Source: Methylothermaceae bacteria B42 (GTDB taxonomy: Bacteria; Pseudomonadota; Gammaproteobacteria; Methylococcales; Methylothermaceae). Taken from it: DNA of 64,000 nucleotides. Numbering within the stretch: position 1 is the first letter of the stretch; every line of letters begins with the position of its first letter. The stretch spans positions 1 through 64,000 of the forward strand of contig LSNW01000031.1 of assembly GCA_001566965.1 (NCBI GenBank). Reading direction: 5' to 3'. Of the stretch, positions 36,377-46,601 are shown piece after piece. Under the pieces are notes generated by a model. The model saw nothing but the letters and a program-made list of their open reading frames with translations. It had not been told where the DNA came from and did not search any database. The position numbers were made by a program, and so were the translations under genes.

Positions 36377-38761
36377 ATGAAAACAACTGTGACGCGCCTT
36401 TCACTCTGTATTGCCATTACCCTGGGACTGTCTTCATGCGAACTGCTCGGTCCCCATTTGGGTAAAAAGATTCCCTTGGAAATAAAGCAAATTCAAGAGC
36501 CTCCTCCCGAAGAAGCAGAGGAAACCACCCCACCCGAAGCCCAAAAAGCCCAAGCCGGTCTGGAAAAACCGGAAATTTATACCGCAAAGCCGACATTTAT
36601 TCGCCCTGTCCCCACTCCCAAGGTCTCGGAAAAAGCCGGGCAATATACCTTAAATTTTGACGATGCCGATTTAGGCGAAGTGGCCAAAGTGATCCTGGGC
36701 GATATCCTCAAACACAATTACATCCTCAGCCCCAAAGCCGGAGGGAAGATCACTTTACAAACCACCCGGCCTTTGCGTAAGGACGAAATATTGCCCACTC
36801 TGGAAATGCTCCTGCGCATGAACGGGCTCGCCCTAGTCATGCGCGATGGTTATTATTGGATTGGGCCTGCCACGGAAGCCACGGCGGGGGCACCCATCGG
36901 GGTTGCCGGCAATCAAAAAATGCCCGCCGGTTATCAGATACGGATCATACCGCTGCGGTATGTGGGCGTTGCCGCCATGGAAAAAATTCTCAAACCTTTG
37001 TTGCCACCAAGGGGGCTGCTCCTTAGTGATCCGACCCGGAATTTGATCATGGTGGCAGGTTCCGCCGCGGAACTGAAACATGTCGAAGAAACCGTTCGCG
37101 CTTTCGATGTCAATTTCCTCCAGGGCATGTCAGTGGGGCTTTTCCCGTTAAAAAATGTGGATGTGGAAACGCTTGCTGGAGACTTGGAAAAGATCCTTGG
37201 AGAAAAAACTTTGGGCAAAGATACCGGCCTGCTGAAAATATTGCCGCTCAAGCGTCTTAACGCCTTGATGGTTATCACCGCCCAACCGGAATATCTCAAA
37301 CTGGCCGAAACCTGGATCGCCCGCCTGGACCGGACCATTACCGAAGCTTCGGGAGATGTCCATGTCTACCGGGCGCAAAACGTGGATGCGGTAAAACTGG
37401 CCGACACCCTAAATCAAATATTTACCGGCAAAGGTAAAGCGAAAACACCACCAACCAAACTGGCGCCGGGACAGAAAAAAGCCACTCTCAAATCTAAAAC
37501 CAAAGCCCCTGTACCCACTTTCAAAGCTTCTTCCTCACCCGCCTCAGGTGATATACGCATCATTGCCGATGAACCCAACAATGCGTTGGTTATCATTGCC
37601 GACCAAGAAGATTACAAGGCCATTGAAAGGGTGGTCAAACAATTGGATCGTGTTCCACTTCAGGTTCTTATTGATGCCAGTATTTTCGAAGTTACTCTCT
37701 CCGATGAACTGCGCTATGGCGTGGAATGGTTCATTCAAAACAAACTCCCCAAAAATCACAGCTTATTAGGGCTCAGGGAAGGAGGGGTCGTCAACCTAAC
37801 AGAAGCCGCCAAAGATGGATTATTAACCAGTTTGACTGGTGGATTTTCTTACTTGTTTATGAACAAATCACAAGACTTGGGCGTTTTGCTTAAAGCGCTA
37901 GCCAGGGATAATAAGCTCCATGTCGTCTCCTCCCCTTCAATGATGGTACTCAACAATCATGAAGCCAGTATCAAAGTAGGTGACCAAGTTACGCTCGTCA
38001 CCGGGGAAGTAGCGCCAAACACCGGTGCCGCTAATGTTGGGGGGGTCACCCGGTCTTTCCAACAACGGGATACTGGCGTCCTGCTCACCATCAAACCCAG
38101 GGTTAATGCTGGCGGATTAGTAATTATGGAACTTGATCAAAAAGTTGATGATGTGGGTCGCGCCACTATCAATAATAACCCTGTCATTCGTCAGCGGCAG
38201 ATGAAAAGCACTGTGGCGGTCAAAAGTGGTGACACGTTAGTCTTAGGTGGATTAATCAAAGATAATACAGAAAGAGCTAAGCAAGGGGTTCCTCTACTTC
38301 ATAAACTGCCTCTTATTGGCCCCTTGTTTGGCAGTACCACCAAAACCTTCAACCGCACTGAACTAATAGCATTAATCACCCCAAGGGTAGTCGAACGTAG
38401 ACGTGACGTTTACGCCATCACCAACGAATACAAGCAACGCTTAAGGGAAATTTACGAAATCCCAAGTGCTTATATCGAAAACCGGGGAGATACTTCATTG
38501 CTGTACCCGCCGGAGGAAAAGGGAAACGCTGAGGGTAGCCACAAAAACCAACCCGCCCAAAACCGCCAGCGTCATTCTGGCACTGACACCGGCAGCGGCG
38601 ACCAGCGTATAAATTCCCACCGCGGCCAACATGGCGCAGCTTTGCGTCCCGTTTTGGATGGCGACGGCACCGCCACTACCTATCCCCTGGTGCCCGAGGT
38701 GCTGCAAGGTGGCGTTGATGGGAACGATAAAAACGCCCCCGCTCATGCCAATGGCGAATAA
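36377..38761 (+). CDS. gspD: Type II secretion system secretin, with antisense-derived C-terminal tail
   Basis: 794 aa. Lipoprotein signal with lipobox GLSSC. N0 domain (YTLNFDDADLGEVAKVILGD) and N1-N3 domains, with a Lys/Thr/Pro insert at about 350-385, precede the secretin domain (from about 430; signature VPLLHKLPLIGPLFGS). It forms the outer membrane channel. Family homology ends near residue 700 (SLLYPPEE). The last 88 codons (38495-38761) lie wholly within the convergent lplT gene and are low-complexity in character, so this tail is probably recent read-through. Confidence 0.9.
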   Translation: MKTTVTRLSLCIAITLGLSSCELLGPHLGKKIPLEIKQIQEPPPEEAEETTPPEAQKAQAGLEKPEIYTAKPTFIRPVPTPKVSEKAGQYTLNFDDADLGEVAKVILGDILKHNYILSPKAGGKITLQTTRPLRKDEILPTLEMLLRMNGLALVMRDGYYWIGPATEATAGAPIGVAGNQKMPAGYQIRIIPLRYVGVAAMEKILKPLLPPRGLLLSDPTRNLIMVAGSAAELKHVEETVRAFDVNFLQGMSVGLFPLKNVDVETLAGDLEKILGEKTLGKDTGLLKILPLKRLNALMVITAQPEYLKLAETWIARLDRTITEASGDVHVYRAQNVDAVKLADTLNQIFTGKGKAKTPPTKLAPGQKKATLKSKTKAPVPTFKASSSPASGDIRIIADEPNNALVIIADQEDYKAIERVVKQLDRVPLQVLIDASIFEVTLSDELRYGVEWFIQNKLPKNHSLLGLREGGVVNLTEAAKDGLLTSLTGGFSYLFMNKSQDLGVLLKALARDNKLHVVSSPSMMVLNNHEASIKVGDQVTLVTGEVAPNTGAANVGGVTRSFQQRDTGVLLTIKPRVNAGGLVIMELDQKVDDVGRATINNNPVIRQRQMKSTVAVKSGDTLVLGGLIKDNTERAKQGVPLLHKLPLIGPLFGSTTKTFNRTELIALITPRVVERRRDVYAITNEYKQRLREIYEIPSAYIENRGDTSLLYPPEEKGNAEGSHKNQPAQNRQRHSGTDTGSGDQRINSHRGQHGAALRPVLDGDGTATTYPLVPEVLQGGVDGNDKNAPAHANGE

Positions 38762-39715
38762 CACCAGGCGCGCGGTCCAAAGTTCGGTCAGTACCGCTTC
38801 CGAAGCAATCAGGACACTCATGGCATAACCAGCCAGCCGCACCCTGGATAAATTTTCCAGAGGCACCAAGCGGGGAACCAATACCGCGCCAGCAATAATT
38901 CCCAGGGCCAGAAACATGGTCAATTCGGCAATCTCTCCGGCGTTGTCTATCCCTAGCGCTTCCGGCGCCCATACCACTAAAATGACCCGCAGCACCGCCG
39001 CCGTCGCCCAAAACAGGCTCGCCCCTAGCAAAGCAAACCTGGCCTTTGGCGTCGCGATAAAAATTTTGAATTTCCCCCAAAATTCTCGCCAAGGGTTTGT
39101 AGCTTGACTGCTTTTGGGCTTCAACCGAGGTAGCCCGAACATCATTAGCGCAGATAAAACAAAAAGCGCCAACACCAACCATAGTGCCATCTGACTGGAA
39201 ACATCGGCGATTTTCCCGCCTACCAGCATGCCAGTGAGAATAGCGACAATCGTGGAACCTTCCATCCAGCTATTGGCCCTGACCAATCGATCCCGGGGAA
39301 CCAGCTCCGGCAATATGCCGTATTTCGCTGGGCTATAAAGCGCAGCTCCCAACCCCACCACAGCATAAGCCAACAATGGCTCAATTCCGATTAAGAACAA
39401 ACCTGTACCGGCGGCTTTTAACATATTTGCCCCAATCAACACCCGTGGCTTGGAATAACGATCCGCCACTGGCCCCACCCAAGGGGCGAGCAAGACAAAT
39501 GACACCAAAAACACGCTTTGCAGGGCAGGAATATACCAAGCCGGCAACTGAGCATCGTGAAGCACGATGGCAATCGTGGTAAACAAGATCGCATTATCGG
39601 CAAAGGCCGATAAAAACTGCGCTCCCAATAGAATAAAAAAGGCAATTTTGGAACTTTCCGGGGCTGGTTTTTGTTTTTCCGAATGAATTTTCAGTCCCCT
39701 GGCATTCCGGCTCAT
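38495..39715 (-). CDS. lplT: Lysophospholipid transporter, MFS superfamily
   Basis: 406 aa, about 12 membrane segments. The N-terminus FFILLGAQFLSAFADNAILF and the segment VGLGAALYSPAKYGILPELV are typical of LplT, which flips lysophospholipids to the inner face for re-acylation by Aas. Its ATG overlaps the aas stop by 4 bases, giving the classical lplT-aas pair (here aas first). Its 3' 267 bases overlap the end of gspD on the other strand. Confidence 0.92.
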   Translation of the reverse strand: MSRNARGLKIHSEKQKPAPESSKIAFFILLGAQFLSAFADNAILFTTIAIVLHDAQLPAWYIPALQSVFLVSFVLLAPWVGPVADRYSKPRVLIGANMLKAAGTGLFLIGIEPLLAYAVVGLGAALYSPAKYGILPELVPRDRLVRANSWMEGSTIVAILTGMLVGGKIADVSSQMALWLVLALFVLSALMMFGLPRLKPKSSQATNPWREFWGKFKIFIATPKARFALLGASLFWATAAVLRVILVVWAPEALGIDNAGEIAELTMFLALGIIAGAVLVPRLVPLENLSRVRLAGYAMSVLIASEAVLTELWTARLVLFAIGMSGGVFIVPINATLQHLGHQGIGSGGAVAIQNGTQSCAMLAAVGIYTLVAAAGVSARMTLAVLGGLVFVATLSVSLFLRRVQQ

Positions 39716-41874
39716 GACGCCTCCATGAGGAAGCCATTGACTTGAGTTTTCAGTTGGCCATAGTCAACCTTGCCGCTCCCTAACAGAGGAATGGTCTTTT
39801 GATAAACGATACTTTTGGGGAGCCACAACTCAGGAACCCCTTCACACTGGGCAATCCTGCGCAAATCCTCCAATTTAGCGTGAGGATACTCGGTTGCCAA
39901 AATTATTTTTTCCCCCTTGCCCACATCGGGAAACGCCAGGGCGGCATGATACGATTCCGGCCATGCCTTACAGGCCAGCTCTTCTACCGCCACCAAAGAC
40001 ACCATTTCTCCCGCGACCTTGGCAAACCGTTTAGCCCGACCCTGGATGGTGACAAAGCCATCTTCATCGATGGCAACGATATCGCCGGTATCGTACCAGC
40101 CTTCGCCAAACTCAGAGCAGGTGGGAACCAGTTTCCCCGGCTGCTCCGCCAGCACATACCCCAACATAATATTGGGGCCTTTGACGTATAACAGGCCGCC
40201 CTGTTGTATTCCCTCGATAGCTTTCAACCTTGTTTCTATTCCCGGTAAAAACCGCCCGACGGTACCGGCCCGGTAATACATCGGCGTATTCACCGCCAAC
40301 ACCGGACTGGTTTCAGTCGCGCCATAACCTTCCAGAATCCGGATGCCAAACTTGTCCATCCACAGTTGCCGCACTTCTTCCTGAAGTTTCTCGGCGCCCG
40401 CAAAAACATAGCGCACGCTGTAAAAATCATAAGGGTGGGCCTGTTTACCGTAATTTCCCAAAAAGGTATTGGTGCCGAAAAGCACCGTCGCATTCACATC
40501 ATAGGCTATCTCCGGCACCACTTTATAATGCAGGGGATTGGGATATAGAAAGGTAAACATGCCGCTGTTCAATGGCAATAACAGCCCGGCGCTGAGACCA
40601 AACACATGAAACAGCGGCAAAACATTCAGCACCACATCCCGCTGGTTGAAATCAATCACCGCCCCCAACTGGGCGCTATTGGCCAACAAATTGACATGGG
40701 ATAACAATACCCCTTTCGGGGTTCCTTCCGAGCCCGAGGTAAACAGCATCACCGCGGGCTGCTGACAAGCTTCCGGCGTGCTTTGATACCAATAATCCGA
40801 AAACCAAGCGCGGAGATAACCCAACCACTTGTCAGCCCTGGTTAGGCTGCCTGCTTCGTCCTCCAGATAGAGGATATTGACCCCCTGTTTCTCCAAGGCC
40901 ACCACGATATTTTCCAACTGGGCCATGCAGACAAACTTACGCGATGTCACCACGGTGGGGATTTGCGCCGTGGCACAAGCACTGATAACGCCCTTAACGC
41001 CTCCGGTATAGTTGAGCATGGCGGGAATCCGTCCACTGATTTGGGAAGCGTACAGCATGGCAACCGTATTAACGGTACTGGGCAATAACAGACCCACGGT
41101 GGCACCGGAAGCAACATTTTTATTCAGAATCTTGGCCATCAACACAATGCGGGTTATAAGACCCTGATAATGCAGCGGCTGGCGGGTCACGTCTTCCAGT
41201 ATCTTTTTCCGCTTTCCGTGTAATTTGCGCGCATCCAGCAACGCTGAAAATGAAGTCTTGCGGGTATGGCAGGTACGAAACAACATTTCCGTCATCAAAT
41301 CCGCCAGCTTCAATCCCGCTTGCTTACGCCGCGCCGCGCCCTTGATATCGGGAGGTGGACGGATATCCGCCGGCGGCAACACATGGAGGGAAATTTTCGG
41401 CAACAAGCGGCGCCTGACCCGACCTTTCAGCTTTGAAAAAATGGTGTACTGGGCACCGTCAATTCTAACTGGCAATACAATTGCCCCTGCCTTGTCCGCC
41501 ACCATGCCGGCGCCGTCGTAAACCTTCATCAAAGTGCCGGTAACGGTAATCCTGCCTTCGGGGAAAATCACCGTCCGTTCTCCCTGGCGCAGATGTTTAA
41601 TCAGCGCTTTCAAAGAGGCCGTGTTGCTGGGGTCGAGGGGAAACACCCGGACCAAACGTAAAAAGGGCCGAACCCACGCCAATTGAGCAATCCGGGTATT
41701 GATGGCAAAGGTCAAGGTTCCTGGCAGGAAAGCCCAGAGTAATACTGGATCAAGGTACGAGGTATGGTTGGCAACCACCAGAATTTTGCCTTGTGCATTT
41801 TCATAATGCTGGATCCCGTCTATCTCAACACGGAACAAGAAAGTTAATAATTTTTTTACCAATAGTTTAAACAT
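39712..41874 (-). CDS. aas: Bifunctional 2-acyl-GPE acyltransferase / acyl-ACP synthetase
   Basis: About 720 aa. The N-terminal PlsC domain has NHTSYLD (H-x4-D catalytic motif) and FPEGRI. The C-terminal AMP-binding domain has MLFTSGSEGTPKGVLLSH and YDTGDIVAIDEDGFVTIQGR. Aas activates a fatty acid onto ACP and re-acylates lysophosphatidylethanolamine. The ATG at 41874 has GAGGG upstream; a GTG 3 bases earlier is also possible. A large palindrome at 41942-41960 lies in its promoter region. Confidence 0.95.
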   Translation of the reverse strand: MFKLLVKKLLTFLFRVEIDGIQHYENAQGKILVVANHTSYLDPVLLWAFLPGTLTFAINTRIAQLAWVRPFLRLVRVFPLDPSNTASLKALIKHLRQGERTVIFPEGRITVTGTLMKVYDGAGMVADKAGAIVLPVRIDGAQYTIFSKLKGRVRRRLLPKISLHVLPPADIRPPPDIKGAARRKQAGLKLADLMTEMLFRTCHTRKTSFSALLDARKLHGKRKKILEDVTRQPLHYQGLITRIVLMAKILNKNVASGATVGLLLPSTVNTVAMLYASQISGRIPAMLNYTGGVKGVISACATAQIPTVVTSRKFVCMAQLENIVVALEKQGVNILYLEDEAGSLTRADKWLGYLRAWFSDYWYQSTPEACQQPAVMLFTSGSEGTPKGVLLSHVNLLANSAQLGAVIDFNQRDVVLNVLPLFHVFGLSAGLLLPLNSGMFTFLYPNPLHYKVVPEIAYDVNATVLFGTNTFLGNYGKQAHPYDFYSVRYVFAGAEKLQEEVRQLWMDKFGIRILEGYGATETSPVLAVNTPMYYRAGTVGRFLPGIETRLKAIEGIQQGGLLYVKGPNIMLGYVLAEQPGKLVPTCSEFGEGWYDTGDIVAIDEDGFVTIQGRAKRFAKVAGEMVSLVAVEELACKAWPESYHAALAFPDVGKGEKIILATEYPHAKLEDLRRIAQCEGVPELWLPKSIVYQKTIPLLGSGKVDYGQLKTQVNGFLMEAS

Positions 41875-41941
41875 CACTTCCCTCTTTTTTTGAATTCAAC
41901 TGTATTGCAATTTTTAGGATTTTCCAAACAGGCCCGACATT

Positions 41942-41960
41942 TATTGAACACTGTTCAATA
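41942..41960. promoter_or_regulatory. Perfect palindromic operator upstream of aas-lplT
   Basis: tattgaaca-c-tgttcaata is a 9-1-9 perfect palindrome, 68 bases before the aas start and 220 before the GGDEF-EAL gene. A TTGACA (41994-41999 on the minus strand) lies upstream, so a repressor bound here would block the aas promoter. The shape and size fit a TetR-family site; a TetR gene lies at 44970-45578. Confidence 0.65.
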
Positions 41961-42180
41961 TAGCTTTTATCTCAATTCGGTACAAGAAAAAATTGTCAAA
42001 CCAAGCTGAAGCCCATACACTAAAGGCTCCTTTCGAGATGCTTTTTATTAGCGCAAACTCATTGGGTAATTATTGTCCCAACACATCCAGGTTTTAAGGA
42101 TTTTTTGTTTAGCAACCAAATCATCTAACTTCAAAGCCCTTCTGATGAACAGGCAGGCCTCGGCATAAGGAATTCTTACA

Positions 42181-45003
42181 ATGCAACTGAGCTTTGGTAC
42201 TCGATATATTCTCACCATTTCAATCCTATTGATGACCGTGCTGATCGGTATCAGCACAGTCTTCTGGCTTCAGTTTGAAGATTTCAAACACCGGGTTGAA
42301 ACCGCCCAAATTTCATTCCTTCAAACTGAACTGGCAACTCAGTCTAGGCGTGAGAATACCGCTTTTGCCCAGTTAATCGCCGATCAGATAGCAGCCGCTT
42401 TAGCACAAAAAGACATTACAAAACTCCGTCAAACACTTGCGCCTATCGTTCATTCCAAGGGTTTATATTTTCTTTCCGTATATGACCATAACAATCGTTT
42501 GATCTATCAAGCACTCAACACCCAGGACCAAAATCAAAAAACAACGCCAACAACAGTTGGCCAAATTTCCGAAGGTACAACTGTTCCCAGTCACAATGAA
42601 TTCCAGGTGGTTGCCCCAATAATTCGGGATCAACGTGGGGTAGGGAAATTACTGGTTGGCTTTTCTGAAACAACACAAGCATCGGTCATTCCCCATATCC
42701 AAAACCTGTGGAACCAGTTAGCCGACCACTTCCAGAGTAACGAACTTCAGACCATGGCTTTGGCGATCATGGGTTTGACGGTATTTGGCACGTGGCTTAT
42801 TTGGTGGCTGACACGCCGCCGGATTAGTTCTATAAACAAAAGGTTAACCTGCACTCTGCGGCAGTTAAACCCGATAAACAAAATTCACGGCCAAACCATA
42901 AGCCAAAAAAGTGGATTAAGCCATTTAGAGAAGGTAGTGGATTTGCTGAGCCTTAATTCCAGGAAAATGGCCGAGACCAAAGAATTTTTTGAGCGCATTC
43001 TTGATCACATGAAAGAAGCCTTGTTTGTCTTGGATAAAGAGCTCAATATTCGCTTCGCCAACCATAGTGCTGGTCAAATGTGCGGCTGTCCGCCAGAAGC
43101 ATTGATGGGTAAATCCTTCTTTCAAGTCATTAAAATGTCCGATACTTATTATGACTTTTTTAACGTTTCCGATAATCGCAGGGAAGTTCATATTCGACGC
43201 CAACACGGCAACCATCTCCCTGTCGCATTGCGCTGGAACCAAAGCAACAGGGGCGAAATTATCTGCATAGCAGAAGACATCACCGAACAATTACGCCAAG
43301 AAAAGGAACGGCGACTAGCGGCCAAGGTCTTTGAAAACTCAGCCGAAGGTATTGTCATCACCGATCCTGCCGGCACCATTCTCACTTCGAACCCAGCCAC
43401 GACCCGCACCGTAGGCTATCGGGCTGATGAATTGCGCGGCCGGTCTCTGGACAGTCTATTTGCAGAGCAAAATCGCATCACCTTATCCGAGCTGTTTTCC
43501 ATACTCGAGAGAAAAGACCGCTGGGAAGGCGAGTTATGGCTTCGCTGCAAAGAAAATAGCGTTGAGCCTTTTTGGCTCACTATTACTTTGATTCGTGACA
43601 ACCATGGCCGAATTACTCATTATGCAGTCATTTTATTGAACTTGAGCGAAAGGAAAGAAGCTGAAAAAACCATCTACCAACTAGCCTATTTCGATCCCCT
43701 CACCCGGCTGCCCAACCGACGTCTTTTTCAAGACCGCCTGCAACAAGCACTATTGGTCGCACAAAGGGAAGATCTCAAAGTAGCGGTATTATTCCTTGAT
43801 CTGGACCGCTTTAAAATCATCAATGACAGCCGAGGCCACGCGGCTGGAGATGCGCTGTTGCAAGCGGTTGCCAAGCGCCTGCAAAGTTGCATCAGACGGG
43901 AAGATACCTTGGCCCGCCTAGGCGGGGACGAGTTTGCTGTCATCCTCGGACAAATCAAACACCCGGATGAAGCCGCCGTGGTGGCGGAGAAATTATTGGC
44001 TACCCTTTCCCAAGCATTTGCGGTGGAAGGCTATCAATGCTTTACCAGCGCCAGCATCGGCGTCAGTCTGTTCCCAGACGATGCCAGCAATTGCGAGCAA
44101 CTACTCAAACATGCCGATAGCGCCATGTATCACGCCAAGCGTAAAGGCCGCAATCGTTTCCAGTTTTTCACCCGGGAACTCAACGCGGTGATCGCGGAGC
44201 AAGTGGCTCTGGAACATGATCTTCGCCAGGCAATCGAAAGAAACGAGCTGCAACTTTACTATCAACCCCAATGGCATTTGCAAACTGGACGCATCATCGG
44301 CATTGAAGCGTTACTGCGCTGGCACCACCCCCGCAGAGGCTGGATTCCCCCCAAAATATTTATTCCCTTGGCGGAAGAATGCGGCTTGTTTGACTATCTG
44401 GGGGAATGGGTGTTAAGAGGCGCATGCCGGCAAATGGCCAAGTGGCAAAAAGCCACGGGAATGAATTGCAGCATCGCAGTGAACATTTCTGCCCGGCAAT
44501 TTCACAATCCGGCGCTGGCGGAAAAAATCGAAGTAATTCTCCACGAAACCGGCCTGCCATCGCAAAATCTTGAATTGGAACTAACCGAAACGGTACTCAT
44601 GGAAGACATTTCCGAAGTGATGGCCACGCTTCAGCGCATGCACGATCTACAAGTTCGCCTCACCATTGATGACTTTGGCACAGGTCATTCATCACTCAAT
44701 AACCTCAAGCGATTCCGTCTTCACCGCCTCAAAATCGACCGCTGTTTCATCGCCCATACGACAGACAACCCTAGCGACGCCGCCATTGTAGAAACCATTA
44801 TCTCCCTTGGGCAAAATCTGGGCATGTCTGTGTTGGCGGAAGGTGTGGAAACCCTGGCGCAAGCAGATTTTCTCAAACAACGGGGCTGTTTGCTGGCGCA
44901 AGGATGGCTATTTGCACGGCCACTGGAAGCTGGCCAACTAGAGGACATGCTGCGGCAATACGGTAATGCTTATTCGTTAACTGCCAGCCAGCCTTGCAAA
45001 TAA
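42181..45003 (+). CDS. Membrane PAS-GGDEF-EAL protein (c-di-GMP turnover)
   Basis: 940 aa. Two membrane helices (about 10-32 and 195-215) flank a periplasmic sensor domain. Two PAS domains follow (about 275-380 and 385-500; second begins KVFENSAEGIVITDPAGTI). The GGDEF domain keeps the intact motif RLGGDEFAVIL, and the EAL domain keeps EALLRW and DDFGTGHSSL. Both activities look possible, so it may make or degrade c-di-GMP depending on signal. Its 3' end overlaps the TetR gene by 34 bases tail to tail. Confidence 0.94.
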   Translation: MQLSFGTRYILTISILLMTVLIGISTVFWLQFEDFKHRVETAQISFLQTELATQSRRENTAFAQLIADQIAAALAQKDITKLRQTLAPIVHSKGLYFLSVYDHNNRLIYQALNTQDQNQKTTPTTVGQISEGTTVPSHNEFQVVAPIIRDQRGVGKLLVGFSETTQASVIPHIQNLWNQLADHFQSNELQTMALAIMGLTVFGTWLIWWLTRRRISSINKRLTCTLRQLNPINKIHGQTISQKSGLSHLEKVVDLLSLNSRKMAETKEFFERILDHMKEALFVLDKELNIRFANHSAGQMCGCPPEALMGKSFFQVIKMSDTYYDFFNVSDNRREVHIRRQHGNHLPVALRWNQSNRGEIICIAEDITEQLRQEKERRLAAKVFENSAEGIVITDPAGTILTSNPATTRTVGYRADELRGRSLDSLFAEQNRITLSELFSILERKDRWEGELWLRCKENSVEPFWLTITLIRDNHGRITHYAVILLNLSERKEAEKTIYQLAYFDPLTRLPNRRLFQDRLQQALLVAQREDLKVAVLFLDLDRFKIINDSRGHAAGDALLQAVAKRLQSCIRREDTLARLGGDEFAVILGQIKHPDEAAVVAEKLLATLSQAFAVEGYQCFTSASIGVSLFPDDASNCEQLLKHADSAMYHAKRKGRNRFQFFTRELNAVIAEQVALEHDLRQAIERNELQLYYQPQWHLQTGRIIGIEALLRWHHPRRGWIPPKIFIPLAEECGLFDYLGEWVLRGACRQMAKWQKATGMNCSIAVNISARQFHNPALAEKIEVILHETGLPSQNLELELTETVLMEDISEVMATLQRMHDLQVRLTIDDFGTGHSSLNNLKRFRLHRLKIDRCFIAHTTDNPSDAAIVETIISLGQNLGMSVLAEGVETLAQADFLKQRGCLLAQGWLFARPLEAGQLEDMLRQYGNAYSLTASQPCK

Positions 45004-45578
45004 TTTTGCAGCAAAGATTGTATCAATTGTTTTGCCTCGTCCACGCCCGCTACATCCAGTTTGCCGGTAAGTGACAACACAACAATCCCATGAACCCCAC
45101 TCCATAATGCTCTAGCGGACTGTTCGATCTCCTGATTTTCAAGCGCCGGAGACATGCGCTTGAGCTGCGCCTCCACTAGGCTGAATAATTCCGCTACTTG
45201 GCGGCGAAACCAATCCGGAAGGGGTTGATCGTCGGGCAGACGATGCTCGAACAATAATCGCCACAAATTCATATGCCGGCAAGCAAATTCATGATAAATC
45301 AAGCCTAAGGTTAGTACGATTTGTTGCGGGGACTCGGCTTGCTCGGTCAAGGCATAGAGATCTTGATAAAGCCGCTTGAGCGTGCGGGCATTGAGCTGCA
45401 AGATCAAATCATCAAGATTGTCAAAAACCAGATACAGACTGCCTGCGGTATATCCGATACATGCCGCGATTTTGCGGGTACTCAAGGCCTCGATGCCTTG
45501 CTCTGCGACAATTTTCTCAGCTGCGTCGAGTGCCCTTTCCTTCAGTTCCTTGCGGCTATACTGGCTACGCCGCGCCAT
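44970..45578 (-). CDS. TetR-family transcriptional regulator, WHG-type C-terminal domain
   Basis: 202 aa. N-terminal helix-turn-helix (ALSTRKIAACIGYTAGSLYLVFDNLDDLI) with the TetR core. The C-terminal helical domain matches the TetR_C_33/WHG type (ALWSGVHGIVVLSLTGKL), often seen near fatty-acid and envelope genes. It may bind the palindrome at 41942-41960, which is inference by proximity only. No palindrome like it is seen upstream of its own gene. Confidence 0.9.
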   Translation of the reverse strand: MARRSQYSRKELKERALDAAEKIVAEQGIEALSTRKIAACIGYTAGSLYLVFDNLDDLILQLNARTLKRLYQDLYALTEQAESPQQIVLTLGLIYHEFACRHMNLWRLLFEHRLPDDQPLPDWFRRQVAELFSLVEAQLKRMSPALENQEIEQSARALWSGVHGIVVLSLTGKLDVAGVDEAKQLIQSLLQNYLQGWLAVNE

Positions 45579-45752
45579 ATGCCCCCGGCCTTTTGGAACA
45601 ATCGTGGTGGAGGCACATCATTCCGGTTGATTCCTAAAATTAATGGCTGGCGTGAATGGAAAAGGGTACTTTGTTCCTTTCCAGAATTCGTGTTTGATGT
45701 TTTTCTCCCGCAGCAATACGCAATCAAAAATAAAATTGAAGGTCAAACTTCT

Positions 45753-46538
45753 TCATACCGTTTGACCTAGCTGCTCTCTTTCGCTTTCTTTATGTAACAG
45801 TTCCGCCATATCATTTAATCCTTCCGAAAGCATGGAAATCGCATCATCCAGGCTCAGCACCCCTACCAGAGCGCCCCGGGAATCCACCACGGGCAGACGC
45901 CGGGTTCCCGCCTCACGCATCTTTTCCACGGCGGAATGGATATCCTCGGTCTCCAGAGCCACGCTAATTTCAGTCATCATTATTTCCGCAACTGTAACGG
46001 CATCTCCCGACAACCCTTCCGCCCCGATCTTTAAAGTGATATCGCGATCCGACAAAACGCCGACGGGAACAGTAATCTTTTCAAGGGGCTGTGCTTCAGA
46101 TGGCATCGCTTTTTCCTTTGTTCGCTTTTTCCAACCAAGCTTCTTTTTCTTATTGGCGCCGGTTTTTTCGGCCGGATTGTACTCCCGTTCTTCCGCCACC
46201 AACACGCCTCTGACATGCTGATCACGCATAAAACGGGTGGCATCTGCCGCGGACATATCCGGAGGGATTGCCACCACCTCACGCTGGCAGATTTCCTTCA
46301 CAGGCCGCCATGCCCGCCGGTGGGGGACATACTTGTAAAGCTTATGCATCATTTCCAAAAACCACTTGGGTTTAAAGAGAACGATATAAAAAAGAAGCAA
46401 GTCAGCTTCCGGGATACCGATGGTAACCTCATCGATGACCATGATAATAATCGTCCAGAAAATGACCTTGCCTTTATAAGAACGCTCTTTTTTAGGTTTT
46501 TTTCCCTTGGTTCTTTTTGCCCGATCTCGCTCCGCCAT
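45753..46538 (-). CDS. Membrane-anchored CBS-pair protein, paralogue A
   Basis: 261 aa from ATG 46538 (GGGAA upstream; this start aligns with the paralogue). A lysine-rich start (AKRTKGKKPKKERSYKGK) is followed by two hydrophobic segments (about 25-45 and 47-65), then two CBS domains (CQREVVAIPPDMSAADATRFM; VAEIMMTEISVALETEDIHS). A lysine-rich insert (about 120-150) splits the first CBS domain. CBS pairs bind adenine nucleotides, so it may be an energy-state sensor at the membrane. No effector domain is present. Confidence 0.85.
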   Translation of the reverse strand: MAERDRAKRTKGKKPKKERSYKGKVIFWTIIIMVIDEVTIGIPEADLLLFYIVLFKPKWFLEMMHKLYKYVPHRRAWRPVKEICQREVVAIPPDMSAADATRFMRDQHVRGVLVAEEREYNPAEKTGANKKKKLGWKKRTKEKAMPSEAQPLEKITVPVGVLSDRDITLKIGAEGLSGDAVTVAEIMMTEISVALETEDIHSAVEKMREAGTRRLPVVDSRGALVGVLSLDDAISMLSEGLNDMAELLHKESEREQLGQTV

Positions 46539-46601
46539 CTTAACAATTCCCGGTTTTTCTAAAACCACATTTTTACAACAAATTGGTTCAACACCAATCC
46601 A

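Noticed and set aside
36377-38761. Treating the secretin tail as a normal functional domain
   Set aside because: The last 88 codons are antisense to lplT and lack secretin homology.
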